From the NCBI RefSeq assembly GCF_003987185.1, contig NZ_PIPS01000001.1, positions 558,001 through 622,000 on the forward strand: 64,000 bases of DNA, in the 5' to 3' direction. The number at the start of each line of letters is the position of its first letter. The stretch's first letter is position 1. Of this stretch, positions 40,927 to 51,279 are shown in pieces. This DNA is from Idiomarina aquatica. Its GTDB lineage: Bacteria > Pseudomonadota > Gammaproteobacteria > Enterobacterales > Alteromonadaceae. The notes beneath the pieces are model-generated. The model had not been told where the DNA came from, made no database searches, and saw nothing but the letters and a program-made list of their open reading frames with translations. The position numbers and the translations under genes were made by a program.

Positions 40927-41355
40927 CTAATTTTCCGAAGAGTCTGTCATAAGGCCAACCGAGGGCACGCCTGCTTTTTGCAGTAACACCATCAGTTGCA
41001 CCACCTGGTTATAGGACACCGCCCCGTCACCGTTGACCATTACCGGTGTGTCCGGCTCGACCTGCAACTGTGCGGCCACCAACGTCGCCACTTCCTGCGC
41101 GCTGATCGGCTGATCCGGGTTGGTGTTCTGATTGAGATAATAATTCCCCTCGGCATCTACCGAGGCCACCAGCGGTGGCTTAGAGTCTTTTGCCAGCGGT
41201 TCCGAGGACGCTTTTGGCAGTTCTACCTTAACGCCCTGCGTGATCAGCGGCGCCGTTACCATAAAGATGATCAACAGCACCAACATCACGTCGATGTAGG
41301 GTACGACGTTAATTTCCGCGACCGGCTTACGGCGTTTGCGCGGCATCACCATCAT
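40927..41355 (-). CDS. tolR: Tol-Pal system protein TolR
   Basis: A 142-residue ExbD/TolR family protein. The single membrane helix (VVPYIDVMLVLLIIFMVTAPLI) contains the proton-conducting Asp (YIDVML). The periplasmic domain contains the expected GDGAVSYNQVVQLM. It forms the ion-driven motor with TolQ. Its ATG overlaps the tolQ stop by 4 bases. Confidence 0.97.
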   Translation of the reverse strand: MMVMPRKRRKPVAEINVVPYIDVMLVLLIIFMVTAPLITQGVKVELPKASSEPLAKDSKPPLVASVDAEGNYYLNQNTNPDQPISAQEVATLVAAQLQVEPDTPVMVNGDGAVSYNQVVQLMVLLQKAGVPSVGLMTDSSEN

Positions 41356-42068
41356 AGCGCAGGGTCCTCGCTTTTGCTGTTACCGTTAGCACTTTGTGCC
41401 AGCGCCTGACGCTGCAAAATGGCAATGAACTCGTCGATGAAGTTCATGTAATGGTTATCGACCTTTTCTACCCGGTTAACATAGCGGTTATAGGCAATGA
41501 CCGCCGGAATCGCGGCAAACAGACCCATGGCCGTAGCGATCAGAGCCTCGGCAATACCCGGTGCTACCATCGCCAGCGTGGCTTGTTCAACTGCACCAAG
41601 GGCGATAAAGGCGTTCATGATTCCCCACACGGTACCAAACAAGCCGATGTAAGGGCTGATCGAACCGATGGTGGCCAGAATACCCAGGTTGTTCTCGAGT
41701 TTTTCCAACTCCCGCGCGTGGGCAACACGCATCGCGCGGAACGCCCCTTCAACGGTCGCCTGCGGGTTAGAGCCCTGATAATTGCGCAAGCGCGCGAATT
41801 CTTTAAAGCCGGCGTGGAACAGCAGTTCCATGCCTTTGGCATTTTTTGCGCGGGCTGAAATTTCCTGATACAGACGTGCCAAATCGACACCGGACCAAAA
41901 ACGATCTTCAAACTTCAGCGCGTCTTTGTTGGCGGTGGCAATCACCTTTTTACGCTGGAAAATCAGCACCCAACCCCATACTGACATGGCCAACAGCATG
42001 ATCATGACCAACTTCACCAGCAGGCTTGCCTGCCAGAACAAATCAATAAAGGATAATTCTGTTTCCAC
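41352..42068 (-). CDS. tolQ: Tol-Pal system protein TolQ
   Basis: A 238-residue MotA/TolQ/ExbB proton channel protein with three membrane helices: near 15-40 (LLVKLVMIMLLAMSVWGWVLIF), near 140-160 (ATIGSISPYIGLFGTVWGIMNAF) and near 175-200 (GIAEALIATAMGLFAAIPAVIAYN). The conserved Gly/Thr-rich SPYIGLFGTVWGIM is intact. First of the tolQRA set, 68 bases after ybgC. Confidence 0.97.
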   Translation of the reverse strand: METELSFIDLFWQASLLVKLVMIMLLAMSVWGWVLIFQRKKVIATANKDALKFEDRFWSGVDLARLYQEISARAKNAKGMELLFHAGFKEFARLRNYQGSNPQATVEGAFRAMRVAHARELEKLENNLGILATIGSISPYIGLFGTVWGIMNAFIALGAVEQATLAMVAPGIAEALIATAMGLFAAIPAVIAYNRYVNRVEKVDNHYMNFIDEFIAILQRQALAQSANGNSKSEDPAL

Positions 42069-42136
42069 GCTATGTAACCCTCTGTTGTGACCGTTGTGCG
42101 TGCTACTTAGGCACTTCGTTATTTCGTCCGGCTGGT

Positions 42137-42547
42137 TTAGCCCAGTGCCGCGCTGATCGCCGTATGAATCGGCTCTGGCATGGCAACCGCGCGCATCGCC
42201 TGCTTATCCACACAGGCTGCTTTTACCGTTGCCTGGCAGTGCAGCTGCCCCTGTTTGCCCAACACCCGCTGGGTAAAAATGATGGAGGCGCGCTTTAGCT
42301 GTTCGACCTTAACCGTGACCGTCAGTTCAGCGTTAAAACGAACCGCTTCGCGCAGGTCCAGTTCCACCTGTCTGACGACGAAGGCTCTATTGTGATCTAA
42401 CCAGCTGTCCTGTTCAATCCCTAAAGACCTTAACCATTCGGTGCGGGCGCGCTCAAGGAATTTGAGATAATTCGCATAATAAACGATACCACCAGCATCT
42501 GTGTCTTCGTAATAAACCCGTATTGGCCACTCAAAGTGCTCGTTCAT
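42137..42547 (-). CDS. ybgC: Acyl-CoA thioesterase YbgC
   Basis: A 136-residue hot-dog-fold thioesterase of the 4-hydroxybenzoyl-CoA thioesterase family. The active-site block is YYEDTDAGGIVYYANYLKFLERAR (catalytic Asp in EDTDAGG). I chose ATG 42547 because MNEHFEWPIRVYYEDTD aligns with other YbgC starts; a GTG at 42583 with GGAG upstream would add 12 residues. It heads the tol operon, as in E. coli, and acts in phospholipid metabolism at the membrane. Confidence 0.92.
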   Translation of the reverse strand: MNEHFEWPIRVYYEDTDAGGIVYYANYLKFLERARTEWLRSLGIEQDSWLDHNRAFVVRQVELDLREAVRFNAELTVTVKVEQLKRASIIFTQRVLGKQGQLHCQATVKAACVDKQAMRAVAMPEPIHTAISAALG

Positions 42548-42784
42548 ATTGGACAAAACCCCTAAAAATGACAACTTTGTCACATTTGCTCCCGGAGCCT
42601 TTAAAAGTTGGACTGAGCAATTTCTCAGCAGACTTTTTTTTATGACAAAATTGAAACAATTAAAATTCAGATAGTTGTTTTTTAACGAATTTTTTCGTTT
42701 GTTGAAAAAATGTTGGTCTTTTTTTCACCGTTTGTTACAACCGTCGGATTACTAAAACTAATTTGAAAGTGCAATTTTTCTTGT

Positions 42785-42812
42785 TTGATACAGCGCAATT
42801 TAGCCGTATAAT
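42785..42812 (+). promoter_or_regulatory. Sigma-70 promoter of candidate small RNA
   Basis: TTGATA (42785-42790) and a perfect TATAAT (42807-42812) with a 16-base spacer. No + strand protein gene follows before ruvB, which is encoded on the other strand. Confidence 0.7.
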
Positions 42813-42818
42813 AGCCAT

Positions 42819-42941
42819 CAAATCGAAGAGACAGAGTTTGGTTGTCACTATTTCTGAGTTTTTTTGATTTGGTTCCCTGGATTTTTTTAACTTCCTTCTT
42901 GTTGTTCTGTTTGCCCGTACTTATGTGCGGGCTTTTTTTTT
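42819..42941 (+). ncRNA. Candidate small RNA, about 120 nt, U-rich
   Basis: A near-consensus promoter ends at 42812 and a strong Rho-independent terminator lies at 42913-42941, leaving a transcript of roughly 123 bases with no convincing reading frame. The body is U-rich with several U-runs and few stable stems before the terminator, as in Hfq-dependent RNAs. It does not match Spot 42, 6S or another RNA I know. It is convergent with ruvB, ending 20 bases before the ruvB stop. The start is inferred from the -10 position. Confidence 0.55.
42913..42941 (+). terminator. Rho-independent terminator of candidate small RNA
   Basis: GCCCGTAC (42913-42920) pairs with GTGCGGGC (42925-42932) over 8 bp including one U-G, loop TTAT, then nine T. 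On the - strand the stem is followed by AAACAG, so it serves + strand transcription only. Confidence 0.85.
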
Positions 42942-42961
42942 GGCTATTTTTTACAGAACAT

Positions 42962-43990
42962 TTACCGAGTTTTGTCTTCCGGCTTTAAACCAAAGTGCTG
43001 ATAAGCGCGCGGTGTTGCCATGCGACCCCGGGGCGTGCGCTGCAGAAAGCCCTGTTGGATCAAATACGGCTCGAGCACGTCTTCAATGGTGTCTTTCTCT
43101 TCGCCAATGGCTGCCGCCAGGTTATCCAGCCCCACCGGACCACCGAGGAATTTCTCCATGATCGCCAGCAGCAATTTGCGGTCCATGTAATCAAAACCAG
43201 CCTGGTCAACGTCGACCATGGTCAGCGCGGCGTTGGCGGTGGCTTCATCGACTTCACCGTTGCCTTTCACCTCGGCGTAGTCCCGAACCCGTCGCAACAA
43301 CCGATTAGCAATACGCGGTGTGCCGCGTGAACGGCGGGCAATCTCACGGGCACCGCCCTGCTTCATTACCATGTTCATGTACTTGGCGGAGCGCTCAATG
43401 ATGTCGGTCAATTCTTCGACGTTATAAAATTCCAGCCGTTGGACGATGCCAAAGCGATCCCGCAGTGGCGACGTCAGCGCACCGGCACGGGTGGTGGCAC
43501 CAATCAGTGTAAACGGTGGCAAATCGAGTTTAATGGAGCGCGCCGCCGGCCCTTCACCGATCATGATGTCGAGCTGGTAATCCTCCATCGCCGGGTAAAG
43601 GATCTCCTCCACCACCGGACTGAGGCGATGAATTTCATCGATGAACAACACATCGTGCGGTTCCAGGTTGGTCAGCAGCGCGGCTAAGTCACCGGCTTTT
43701 TCCAGCACCGGCCCGGAGGTGGTTTTAATGTTGACGTTTAATTCATTGGCAACGATGTTGGCCAGTGTGGTTTTACCCAGCCCCGGCGGACCAAAAATGA
43801 GCAGATGATCGAGCGCTTCCTGTCGTTTGCGGGCGGCCTCGATAAAGATCTCCATTTGCTCAACGACGTGTTTCTGACCGGTGTAGTCGGTCAGCACCTT
43901 GGGGCGAATGGCGCGATCGATGGCTTCGTCGTCGCCCTGAGTCGCGGCTTCGACGATGCGATGGCTCGGTATTTGGTCGGCTTCTATCAT
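42962..43990 (-). CDS. ruvB: Holliday junction branch migration helicase RuvB
   Basis: A 342-residue AAA+ ATPase that drives branch migration with RuvA. Walker [12 protein letters not shown] at 67-77, Walker [10 protein letters not shown] near 118, sensor-type [18 protein letters not shown] (key part [13 protein letters not shown]) and the C-terminal winged helix ending [17 protein letters not shown] (key part TPRGR). Ten bases after ruvA in the aspS-yebC-ruvCAB series. Confidence 0.98.
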   Translation of the reverse strand: MIEADQIPSHRIVEAATQGDDEAIDRAIRPKVLTDYTGQKHVVEQMEIFIEAARKRQEALDHLLIFGPPGLGKTTLANIVANELNVNIKTTSGPVLEKAGDLAALLTNLEPHDVLFIDEIHRLSPVVEEILYPAMEDYQLDIMIGEGPAARSIKLDLPPFTLIGATTRAGALTSPLRDRFGIVQRLEFYNVEELTDIIERSAKYMNMVMKQGGAREIARRSRGTPRIANRLLRRVRDYAEVKGNGEVDEATANAALTMVDVDQAGFDYMDRKLLLAIMEKFLGGPVGLDNLAAAIGEEKDTIEDVLEPYLIQQGFLQRTPRGRMATPRAYQHFGLKPEDKTR

Positions 43991-44000
43991 GGTGTTCTCG

Positions 44001-44624
44001 TTATGCCAGTTGTTTTAGCGAGGCTTTGATCAGCTCTTCGCTGGTTAACTCCTGCTGATACACCGCAGAGAGCGCTTTTTCCGCCTGATTCGGTTTATAA
44101 CCCAGCGCCAGCAAGGCACTCAAGGCGTCGGCGCGGGCATCGGCCGGGTGTACAAAGGTGGAATCGGCGGTGACTGCGTCAATGGCTGCGGCGTCGGTCG
44201 CCGGTGTACTGCTGCCCTGCCAGTCTTTCAGGCGGTCGCGCATTTCGATCACCAGCCGTTCGGCGGTTTTCTTGCCAACACCGGGCAGTTTTACCAGCCG
44301 ACTGACGTCGTTTTGATTCACCGCCCAGACAAATTCGTCGGCGTTCATTCCGCTGAGGATGGCCAGCGCCAGTTTGGGGCCAACGCCCTGGGTTTTGATT
44401 AATAACCGGAACAGGCTGCGCTCGCTCTGGTTATTAAAACCGTACAATAACTGGGCGTCCTCGCGCACCACAAAGTGAGTCACCAGGGTAACGGCTTCGT
44501 TAAGTGCCGGCAGTGCGTAGAAGCAGGTCATTGGCAGTTGTATTTCGTAACCAACGCCGTTGACGTCGACCAGCACTTCAGGAGGCTGTTTGGCGATAAG
44601 CTTGCCGGAAATTTGTCCAATCAT
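44001..44624 (-). CDS. ruvA: Holliday junction branch migration protein RuvA
   Basis: A 207-residue DNA-binding subunit: N-terminal OB fold ([28 protein letters not shown] region), two helix-hairpin-helix motifs ([15 protein letters not shown] and [16 protein letters not shown]) and the C-terminal RuvB-binding domain from about residue 160 ([16 protein letters not shown]). Length is normal. Confidence 0.97.
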   Translation of the reverse strand: MIGQISGKLIAKQPPEVLVDVNGVGYEIQLPMTCFYALPALNEAVTLVTHFVVREDAQLLYGFNNQSERSLFRLLIKTQGVGPKLALAILSGMNADEFVWAVNQNDVSRLVKLPGVGKKTAERLVIEMRDRLKDWQGSSTPATDAAAIDAVTADSTFVHPADARADALSALLALGYKPNQAEKALSAVYQQELTSEELIKASLKQLA

Positions 44625-44702
44625 TGGTGTTCTTTTTTTATTGGTGATGGCGATATCATATCATTGGGTATTCGGGGGCGCTAGGCGGGGTTACGCCTCG
44701 GA

Positions 44703-44740
44703 CCGTCGGTACGTTCGGCTACGCCTCACTAAACCGACGG
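44703..44740. repeat. Inverted repeat between ruvC and ruvA
   Basis: Arms CCGTCGGT (44703-44710) and ACCGACGG (44733-44740) with a 22-base loop that itself repeats TACGCCTC. The element lies in the unusually long (189-base) ruvC-ruvA gap and could attenuate or process the operon message. Confidence 0.5.
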
Positions 44741-44813
44741 CTACCGACGATCTGTTTAGGTTCCCAGGAAATGCTGGCGTTTCAGGTTTTAAAGGTTTTT
44801 GACGTTGAATTCT

Positions 44814-45338
44814 TTAAAACCTGTGATGGTTGATATCCCGAGGAATTAATTCGGACCGGCGGGAGGTATTGGCGTGACAAATAGCGACAGCCAGGGCATC
44901 GGCGGCGTCAGCCTGAGGCCGGCGGGACAGTTTCAGCAACGCCATCACCATATGCTGCACCTGCTCCTTTTCCGCCGCACCGGTGCCCACCACCGCCTGC
45001 TTAATCGAACGCGCGCTGTATTCCGCCACCGGCAGATCACAACACGCCGCTGCCACAATCGCCGCCCCCCGTGCCTGCCCCAGCTTTAACGCCGAATCCG
45101 GGTTACGAGCCATAAACACCTGCTCAATCGCAAATTCATCCGGCTGAAACTGCGTAATCAGCTCCGCCACCGAATTATGAATACGCTTCAGCTTTTCCGC
45201 CAGCGTCAGCGGCTGCGCTGCCGTTCCCGTAACCCGAATGCAGCCACTGGCGACATAATGCAAATGGCGGCCGTGGCGCTGAATAATACCGTAACCGGTT
45301 AGCCGGGAACCCGGGTCAATGCCCAGAATGATGCTCAT
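44814..45338 (-). CDS. ruvC: Holliday junction resolvase RuvC
   Basis: A 174-residue endonuclease that cuts Holliday junctions. Acidic active-site residues are seen in GIDPGSR (Asp7), FAIEQVF (Glu near 66) and [12 protein letters not shown] (Asp near 138 and 141). Normal length. Start ATG 45338; 28 bases after yebC. Confidence 0.97.
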   Translation of the reverse strand: MSIILGIDPGSRLTGYGIIQRHGRHLHYVASGCIRVTGTAAQPLTLAEKLKRIHNSVAELITQFQPDEFAIEQVFMARNPDSALKLGQARGAAIVAAACCDLPVAEYSARSIKQAVVGTGAAEKEQVQHMVMALLKLSRRPQADAADALAVAICHANTSRRSELIPRDINHHRF

Positions 45339-45366
45339 GCGTCAGGTCGCTCAGTGAGAGGTTGTA

Positions 45367-46134
45367 TTAACTGTCGTTTAGATTCGCCAACACCTCGTCC
45401 GAGATGTCCGCGTTATGATACGCATTCTGCACATCATCGAGGTCTTCCAGCGCATCCAGCAGTTTTAAGAAACTGCGCGCACTGTCCTCATCCAAATCCA
45501 CTTTGGTGTCCGGTACCATGGTCACTTCGGCGTTGCTCGCGTGCAACTCGCGCGCATCCAACGCATCCTTAACCGCACCGAAGTTTTCCGGAGTGGTCAT
45601 CACCTCAAGGCTGCCGTCGCTGTGTTTGACGATGTCTTCAGCGCCGGCTTCCAGCGCCGGTTCCATCAGCTGTTCCTCGGTCACCTGCTGAGCGGAATCG
45701 TCGTTACTAAAACTGATGACCCCCCTTTTATTAAACAGGTACGCCACCGAGCCGTCGGTGCCCAGGTTACCGCCGTGCTTGCTGAACGCGTAACGCACTT
45801 CCGACACCGTGCGGTTTTTATTGTCGGTCATGCACTCCAGCAAAATCGCCACACCATTGGGGCCGTAGCCTTCGTAGGTCAGCTCTTCAACGTTATCGCC
45901 TTCCATTTCACCGGTACCGCGTTTGATCGCGGTATCGATGGTGTCGCGTTTCATGTTATTGGAAAGCGCTTTATCAATGGCGGCGCGCAGGCGCGGATTG
46001 GTTTCCGGATCGCCACCGCCCTCGCGGGCGGCGACATTAATTTCGCGGATGAGTTTTGTGAAGATTTTGCCGCGCTTAGCGTCCTGCGCGGCTTTACGGT
46101 GTTTAATGTTGGACCATTTAGAATGACCTGCCAT
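45367..46134 (-). CDS. yebC: YebC/PmpR-type DNA-binding regulator / translation factor
   Basis: A 255-residue YebC-family protein with the start [22 protein letters not shown] (key part [13 protein letters not shown]) and the conserved [12 protein letters not shown] and [18 protein letters not shown] blocks. Members act as transcription regulators or aid ribosomes at poly-Pro stretches. It sits between aspS and ruvC, the usual gammaproteobacterial order. Confidence 0.95.
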   Translation of the reverse strand: MAGHSKWSNIKHRKAAQDAKRGKIFTKLIREINVAAREGGGDPETNPRLRAAIDKALSNNMKRDTIDTAIKRGTGEMEGDNVEELTYEGYGPNGVAILLECMTDNKNRTVSEVRYAFSKHGGNLGTDGSVAYLFNKRGVISFSNDDSAQQVTEEQLMEPALEAGAEDIVKHSDGSLEVMTTPENFGAVKDALDARELHASNAEVTMVPDTKVDLDEDSARSFLKLLDALEDLDDVQNAYHNADISDEVLANLNDS

Positions 46135-46150
46135 AGTTCACCCTTTGTGT

Positions 46151-47923
46151 TTACTCTTGGTTATCCTCAACCGTACTCTTAACACCCAGTTCTTGCAATG
46201 CATCCGGGTTCGCCAGCCCCGGTGCGTCGGTCAGCACACAGGCGGCGGTGGTGGTTTTCGGGAAGGCAATCACGTCACGGATGGAGCTTGCGCCGACCAT
46301 CAGCATCACCAGGCGATCCAGACCAAAGGCCAGACCGGCGTGCGGTGGTGTACCGTACTTCAACGCTTCCAGCAGGAAGCCGAATTTTTCGGCCGCTTCT
46401 TCTTTGCCAATGCCGAGCACTTCGAACACCGCCTGTTGCATGGCGTTGTCAAAGATACGTACCGAACCGCCGCCGACTTCGACGCCGTTCAGCACCATGT
46501 CATACGCATTCGACAGTGCCTGTGCCGGGTTGGCTTTGAGCTCTTCCGGCGTGACATTAACCGGTGCGGTAAACGGATGGTGCAACGCCGCCAGCGAACC
46601 GTCGTCGTTTTCTTCGAACATCGGGAAGTCCACTACCCACAACGGTTTCCACTCGTCGCTGACCAGGCCAAATTCTTCACCCAGTTTCAACCGCAGTGCG
46701 CCCATCGATTCGGCCACCACATTGGCTTTGTCGGAACCGAAGAACAGCACGTCACCGGTTTGCGCGCCGGTGCGCTCAAGAATCGCGTTAAGGGCGTCAT
46801 CCGGTAAGAATTTCAGGATCGGTGACTGCAGCCCGTCGCGGCCTTGCGACAGGTCATTAACCTTAACCCAGGCCAACCCTTTAGCGCCGTAGATACCGAC
46901 AAACTTGGTGTATTCGTCGATCATCTTGCGCGATACGTTATCGGCCTGCTCCGGCAGACGGATAACCGCAACGCGACCTTTCTCGTCGTTGGCCGGGCCA
47001 GAGAATACTTTAAATTCAACGTCTTTGAGCAGATCGGCAACGTCAACCAGCTCCAGCGGGTTACGCAGATCCGGCTTGTCCGAACCGTAGCGTTGCATCG
47101 CTTCGTGCCAGCTCATGGTCGGGAATTGGCCAAGATCAACGCCCAGCAATGACTGGAACAGCTCGCGGGTCATGTTTTCGGTGACTTCCATCACCTGCTC
47201 CGCGGTCATGAACGAGGTTTCGATATCAATCTGGGTAAATTCCGGCTGACGATCGGCGCGTAAGTCTTCGTCGCGGAAGCATTTTACGATTTGATAGTAA
47301 CGGTCGAAACCGGACATCATCAGCAACTGTTTAAACAACTGCGGACTTTGCGGCAACGCAAAGAAGCGGCCTTTGTGCGTGCGGCTCGGCACCAGATAGT
47401 CGCGCGCGCCTTCCGGTGTAGCGCGAGTCAGCATCGGCGTTTCGATGTCTAAAAAGCCACTGTCGTCGAGGAAGCGACGCACGGCACTGGTGACTTTCGC
47501 ACGAAACTGCAGTTTTTCATTCATCTGCGGGCGACGCAGGTCGAGGTAGCGGTAGCGCAAACGCGCTTCTTCGCTGACCTGCGAGTTAAAATCGATCGGC
47601 AGCGGTTCAGAGCGGCTTAAAATGTTCAGCTCTGACGCCAGCAATTCAACCTCGCCGGTTTTCATGTTTTTATTAACCTGACTGTCAGGACGGCGGTTGA
47701 CCTTGCCTTTGATCTGAACGCAGAACTCCTGACGCAATTTATTAGCCTGTTCGAACAGAGCCTGCTGATCCGGGTCGAACACCACCTGGATAAGCCCTTC
47801 GCGGTCACGCAAATCGATAAAGATCAATCCGCCTAAGTCGCGACGTTTGTTAACCCAGCCACACAGAGTGACCTGCTGTTCTGCTAATTCTGCGTTAATT
47901 TGTCCACAATAATGCGTTCGCAT
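46151..47923 (-). CDS. aspS: Aspartyl-tRNA synthetase
   Basis: A 590-residue class IIb synthetase: N-terminal OB anticodon-binding domain ([23 protein letters not shown] region), motif 1 and 2 ([39 protein letters not shown]), a bacterial insertion domain (GAD) around 290-420, and motif 3 near the end ([11 protein letters not shown]). Bacterial type and full length. Sixteen bases upstream of yebC. Confidence 0.98.
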   Translation of the reverse strand: MRTHYCGQINAELAEQQVTLCGWVNKRRDLGGLIFIDLRDREGLIQVVFDPDQQALFEQANKLRQEFCVQIKGKVNRRPDSQVNKNMKTGEVELLASELNILSRSEPLPIDFNSQVSEEARLRYRYLDLRRPQMNEKLQFRAKVTSAVRRFLDDSGFLDIETPMLTRATPEGARDYLVPSRTHKGRFFALPQSPQLFKQLLMMSGFDRYYQIVKCFRDEDLRADRQPEFTQIDIETSFMTAEQVMEVTENMTRELFQSLLGVDLGQFPTMSWHEAMQRYGSDKPDLRNPLELVDVADLLKDVEFKVFSGPANDEKGRVAVIRLPEQADNVSRKMIDEYTKFVGIYGAKGLAWVKVNDLSQGRDGLQSPILKFLPDDALNAILERTGAQTGDVLFFGSDKANVVAESMGALRLKLGEEFGLVSDEWKPLWVVDFPMFEENDDGSLAALHHPFTAPVNVTPEELKANPAQALSNAYDMVLNGVEVGGGSVRIFDNAMQQAVFEVLGIGKEEAAEKFGFLLEALKYGTPPHAGLAFGLDRLVMLMVGASSIRDVIAFPKTTTAACVLTDAPGLANPDALQELGVKSTVEDNQE

Positions 47924-47999
47924 GTACGTTTCCTACTACCGGCGTTGGTTGGATGTTGTCAAAATGAAGCGCTACATTATAGCGAACTGGCACGGAATG

Positions 48000-49421
48000 T
48001 CATCCGGCCATGCGAACGTCGTTTTTGCCGGCGGCTTTTGCCGCGTACATGGCTTTGTCGGCGGAGCGCAGCAGGGTTTGCTCGTCGACGCCGTGTTTCG
48101 GGAACATTGCCACGCCGATGCTGACGCTGACATCGAGGGTCTGCGATTTGACTTTATAGGGGCGCGCCAGGTGCACTACCAATTTACGTGCGACCGCCAG
48201 TGCGGCGTTGACGTTATTGGTACTGGGTAATAACACCACAAACTCGTCGCCGCCGTAACGACATACCGTATCCGACTTGCGCAATAACCCGGTCAGACGC
48301 TGTGCGGCCTGCACCAGCAGCTCGTCGCCGTATTCGTGGCCGAAGTCGTCGTTAATGATTTTAAAACCGTCCAGATCGAGGAACATCATGGCAAAGGCTT
48401 TATTACTGCGCTGATGTTGCAGAATCGCCTGTTCGAGCCGATCCGACAACAGATTACGATTCGGCAGCCCGGTTAATTCGTCATGGGTCGCAACGTAACG
48501 TATGCGTCGCTCGGCGGCTTTACGCAATTTTACTTCGCGGCGCAGGCGGCTGTTCCAGAAAGCGACGCCGGCAATTAGCAACACCACCACCGAACCCACT
48601 TTTAACCCCAGACTCAGCAGCTCCTGGTCACTCCAGCCACGCTGTAACTCGTAGCCGTACCATTTGCGACGCAGGCGCTGTCGCTCCAGCGCGGTGAGGT
48701 TTTCGATACCTTCATTAAGAATCACCACCAACGGCTGATAGTCACTGCGCACTCCGATAAATAGGTCCTCGCCCGGCGCACCGCTTAACACGCTGAGCTG
48801 AGCGTTGGCGACTGGCCGCTGCTGCAATTCATCAACCACAATCGGCAGACTGTCGACATAGACATCTATCACCGATCGTTGCAGCGCTTCGATGCCGTCG
48901 GTCAGTGAACGGTATTCAACCACTTCGGTTTGCTCGATATTACGCAGCATGGGGATCACGCTGTAACCCTCGGTAACACCAATTTGCCGACCACGCAGTT
49001 GATTGACGTCGGTTTCACGCTCACTGGCACCGGTTTCCGTCGCCAGCGACAGGGTCGCCCAGGGCATGGTCCAGTAACGCTGGGTAAAACTGGTGTACGC
49101 CGCTCGTTCGGTAGAGTAAGACATACTGGTCAGTACATCGATTTCTTTGTTTTTTAATGCAACCAGACATTGCGACCAACTGCCGCAAGGGGTCCAGGCA
49201 AACTCGATCGGTACACCGGCGGTAATGGTGGTTAATACGTCGACGTCAAAGCCACGCGCCTGGTCATTACTGATGCTGATGAGTGGTGCCAAATCGTCCG
49301 GCACTCCGACCCGAACCTGCGGATGGTCAACCAGCCAGTCATTAGCCTCTTCCGTCGCTAACGCTGGGGTGGCTATTGCACTGGTCAGTATTAAGAGTAA
49401 TAGAAACCATTGACGTTTCAT
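48000..49421 (-). CDS. Diguanylate cyclase with periplasmic solute-binding (SBP_bac_3) sensor
   Basis: A 473-residue membrane protein that makes c-di-GMP. A signal peptide (MKRQWFLLLLILTSAIATPALA region) precedes a type 3 periplasmic amino acid-binding-like domain (LVDHPQVRVGVPDDLAPLISI; RGRQIGVTEGYSVIPMLRNI), a membrane helix near 282-302 (VGSVVVLLIAGVAFW) and a GGDEF domain with intact YGGDEF and an upstream RKSD inhibitory-site motif. I chose ATG 49421, because the signal peptide starts there; ATG 49487 adds 22 residues without a ribosome site. Probably senses an amino acid-like ligand. Confidence 0.88.
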   Translation of the reverse strand: MKRQWFLLLLILTSAIATPALATEEANDWLVDHPQVRVGVPDDLAPLISISNDQARGFDVDVLTTITAGVPIEFAWTPCGSWSQCLVALKNKEIDVLTSMSYSTERAAYTSFTQRYWTMPWATLSLATETGASERETDVNQLRGRQIGVTEGYSVIPMLRNIEQTEVVEYRSLTDGIEALQRSVIDVYVDSLPIVVDELQQRPVANAQLSVLSGAPGEDLFIGVRSDYQPLVVILNEGIENLTALERQRLRRKWYGYELQRGWSDQELLSLGLKVGSVVVLLIAGVAFWNSRLRREVKLRKAAERRIRYVATHDELTGLPNRNLLSDRLEQAILQHQRSNKAFAMMFLDLDGFKIINDDFGHEYGDELLVQAAQRLTGLLRKSDTVCRYGGDEFVVLLPSTNNVNAALAVARKLVVHLARPYKVKSQTLDVSVSIGVAMFPKHGVDEQTLLRSADKAMYAAKAAGKNDVRMAG

Positions 49422-49514
49422 TCGGTGTATTATCTCCAGCAGGTTCGGTAAACTACAACTATTGTAAGCAACCCGTTTATTATTCATCTTAAGTATCGGA
49501 CAGTAACGCTATTT

Positions 49515-50255
49515 ATGAACCATCGCGACACAATTTTTTCTAAACCGCTGCCGAGCGTTTCGGATTTTCGCTTTGACCAGCAGGTGGTCGAAGTTTTTCC
49601 CGATATGATCAACCGCTCGGTGCCCGGCTATTCCAGCATCTTGCAGACGTTGCCACAGTTGGCTGAGCGTTACGTCCAGCCGCAGTCCAACGTGTATGAC
49701 CTTGGCTGCTCGCTCGGTGCGGCCACGCTTGCGCTGCGTAAAGGCTGTGAACAGGCGTCGCAGGTTCAGCTTATTGCCGTCGATAATTCCGACGCCATGA
49801 TTGAGCGCGCGCAACTGCATTTGCAGGGCTTTAAAAGCCAACTGCCGGTAACGCTGCGGTGCGAGGACATTCGTGAAACCCACATCGAGGATGCCTCTAT
49901 TGTGGTGCTGAATTTTACGTTGCAATTTGTGCCGCGTGAAGAGCGTCAGCAGATTATTCAGCGCATTTTTTCCGGATTAAAGCCCGGCGGTGTGCTGTTC
50001 ATTGCCGAAAAAATCGTCGCCGAAGACCCACACATCGCCGATGTACTGGTTGATCTACATCATGATTTTAAACGTGCCAACGGTTACAGCGAACTAGAAA
50101 TCAGCCAAAAACGGGCCGCCATTGAAAACGTCATGAAGATTGACTCCATGACGACCCATTTTGCGCGTTTTGAAGAGGCAGGTTTTGCCCACTACGGTTG
50201 TTGGTTTCAATGTTTTAATTTTGCCGCGATGATGGCGGTTAAGGGTACCGAATAA
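49515..50255 (+). CDS. cmoA: Carboxy-SAM synthase CmoA
   Basis: A 246-residue SAM-binding enzyme that uses prephenate to convert SAM to carboxy-SAM for wobble uridine (cmo5U34) modification in tRNA. Key blocks are VYDLGCSLGAATLAL, IAVDNSDAMIERA and VVLNFTLQFVP. The stop overlaps the cmoB start (TAATG). Divergent from the diguanylate cyclase. Confidence 0.96.
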   Translation: MNHRDTIFSKPLPSVSDFRFDQQVVEVFPDMINRSVPGYSSILQTLPQLAERYVQPQSNVYDLGCSLGAATLALRKGCEQASQVQLIAVDNSDAMIERAQLHLQGFKSQLPVTLRCEDIRETHIEDASIVVLNFTLQFVPREERQQIIQRIFSGLKPGGVLFIAEKIVAEDPHIADVLVDLHHDFKRANGYSELEISQKRAAIENVMKIDSMTTHFARFEEAGFAHYGCWFQCFNFAAMMAVKGTE

Positions 50256-51235
50256 TGGATTGGTTTAATGCTTCGTTGGCGCGTTTGATTGATAGCCCTC
50301 ATGCAGCCTGGCTGGAGACGCTGCCGGCACAGCTGCGGCAATTTACCGATAAGCCGCACGGTGACTTTCGTAAGTGGCAGCGAGTATTGAAACAACTGCC
50401 GTCTCTGAGCATTGAGCGTGACGACGATGTCAGCCTTGGCGATACCGTCACCGTCGGCCGCGCGCAACAAGCGACTGATTCGCAGCGGGCGCAACTGCGC
50501 GGCTTGTTAATGCAACTGTGCCCCTGGCGCAAAGGCCCGTTTGAGCTGTTTGGCATGAACATCGATACCGAGTGGCGCTCGGACTGGAAGTGGCAACGGG
50601 TTGCACCACACATTGATTCACTGCAGGGCAAACAGGTGCTCGATGTCGGCTGTGGCAGTGGTTATCACCTGTGGCGGATGCTGGAAGCCGGTGCAGCGGA
50701 TGTCTGGGGGGTTGATCCGGGCGAGTTGTTTTTAACCCAGTTTCAGGCGATTAAAAAATACATGCCGACGGCACTGGCCAAGCGCGCCCACTTTTTCCCG
50801 GTCGGGATTGAACAGATGCCGCAACTGAACAGCTTTGACACCGTGTTCAGCATGGGCGTGCTCTATCATCGCCGCTCGCCGTTGGAGTTTTTGCAGCAAC
50901 TGAAAGGTCTGTTAAAGCCCGGCGGCCAGCTAGTGCTGGAGACCATCGTCGTCGAGGGCGATGAAACCACCGTAATGATGCCGGGTGAGCGCTACGCACA
51001 AATGCGCAACGTTTGGTTCCTGCCCAGTGCCAAAGCGCTGGCGGTATGGATGCAACGACTCGGTTTTACTGACATCGAGGTGGTCGATCACAACACCACC
51101 TCGCTGCAGGAGCAACGGGCAACGGATTGGATGCGAGGAGAATCTTTAGCCGACTTTCTTGATCCAAATGACCACAAAATGACTATTGAAGGGTACAAAG
51201 CACCGATCCGCGCCATTCTTACGGCGAGGACATAA
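50255..51235 (+). CDS. cmoB: tRNA U34 carboxymethyltransferase CmoB
   Basis: A 326-residue enzyme that transfers the carboxymethyl group of carboxy-SAM to 5-hydroxyuridine in tRNA. Seen are RKGPFELFGMNIDTEWRSDWKW (key part KGPFELFG, IDTEWRSDWKW), the SAM motif LDVGCGSGYHLWRM and the FSMGVLYHRRSPLE block. Full length and co-translated with cmoA. Confidence 0.96.
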   Translation: MDWFNASLARLIDSPHAAWLETLPAQLRQFTDKPHGDFRKWQRVLKQLPSLSIERDDDVSLGDTVTVGRAQQATDSQRAQLRGLLMQLCPWRKGPFELFGMNIDTEWRSDWKWQRVAPHIDSLQGKQVLDVGCGSGYHLWRMLEAGAADVWGVDPGELFLTQFQAIKKYMPTALAKRAHFFPVGIEQMPQLNSFDTVFSMGVLYHRRSPLEFLQQLKGLLKPGGQLVLETIVVEGDETTVMMPGERYAQMRNVWFLPSAKALAVWMQRLGFTDIEVVDHNTTSLQEQRATDWMRGESLADFLDPNDHKMTIEGYKAPIRAILTART

Positions 51236-51279
51236 GTTATTTCAGTAATTTCTTGATAAAAGGCGGCATCAATACCGAT

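Larger units (their letters stand above)
42548..42961. other. Gap between ybgC and ruvB
   Basis: About 415 bases. The left part (42600-42780) is AT-rich and should hold the ybgC-tol promoter, with long T-runs on the + strand. The right part holds the candidate small RNA at 42819-42941. No protein-coding gene was seen. Confidence 0.5.

Noticed and set aside
42601..42642. CTGAG/CTCAG hairpin with a nearby T-run as a terminator
   Set aside because: The stem is only 5 bp and 5 bases separate it from the T-run; there is no + strand transcript upstream to end.
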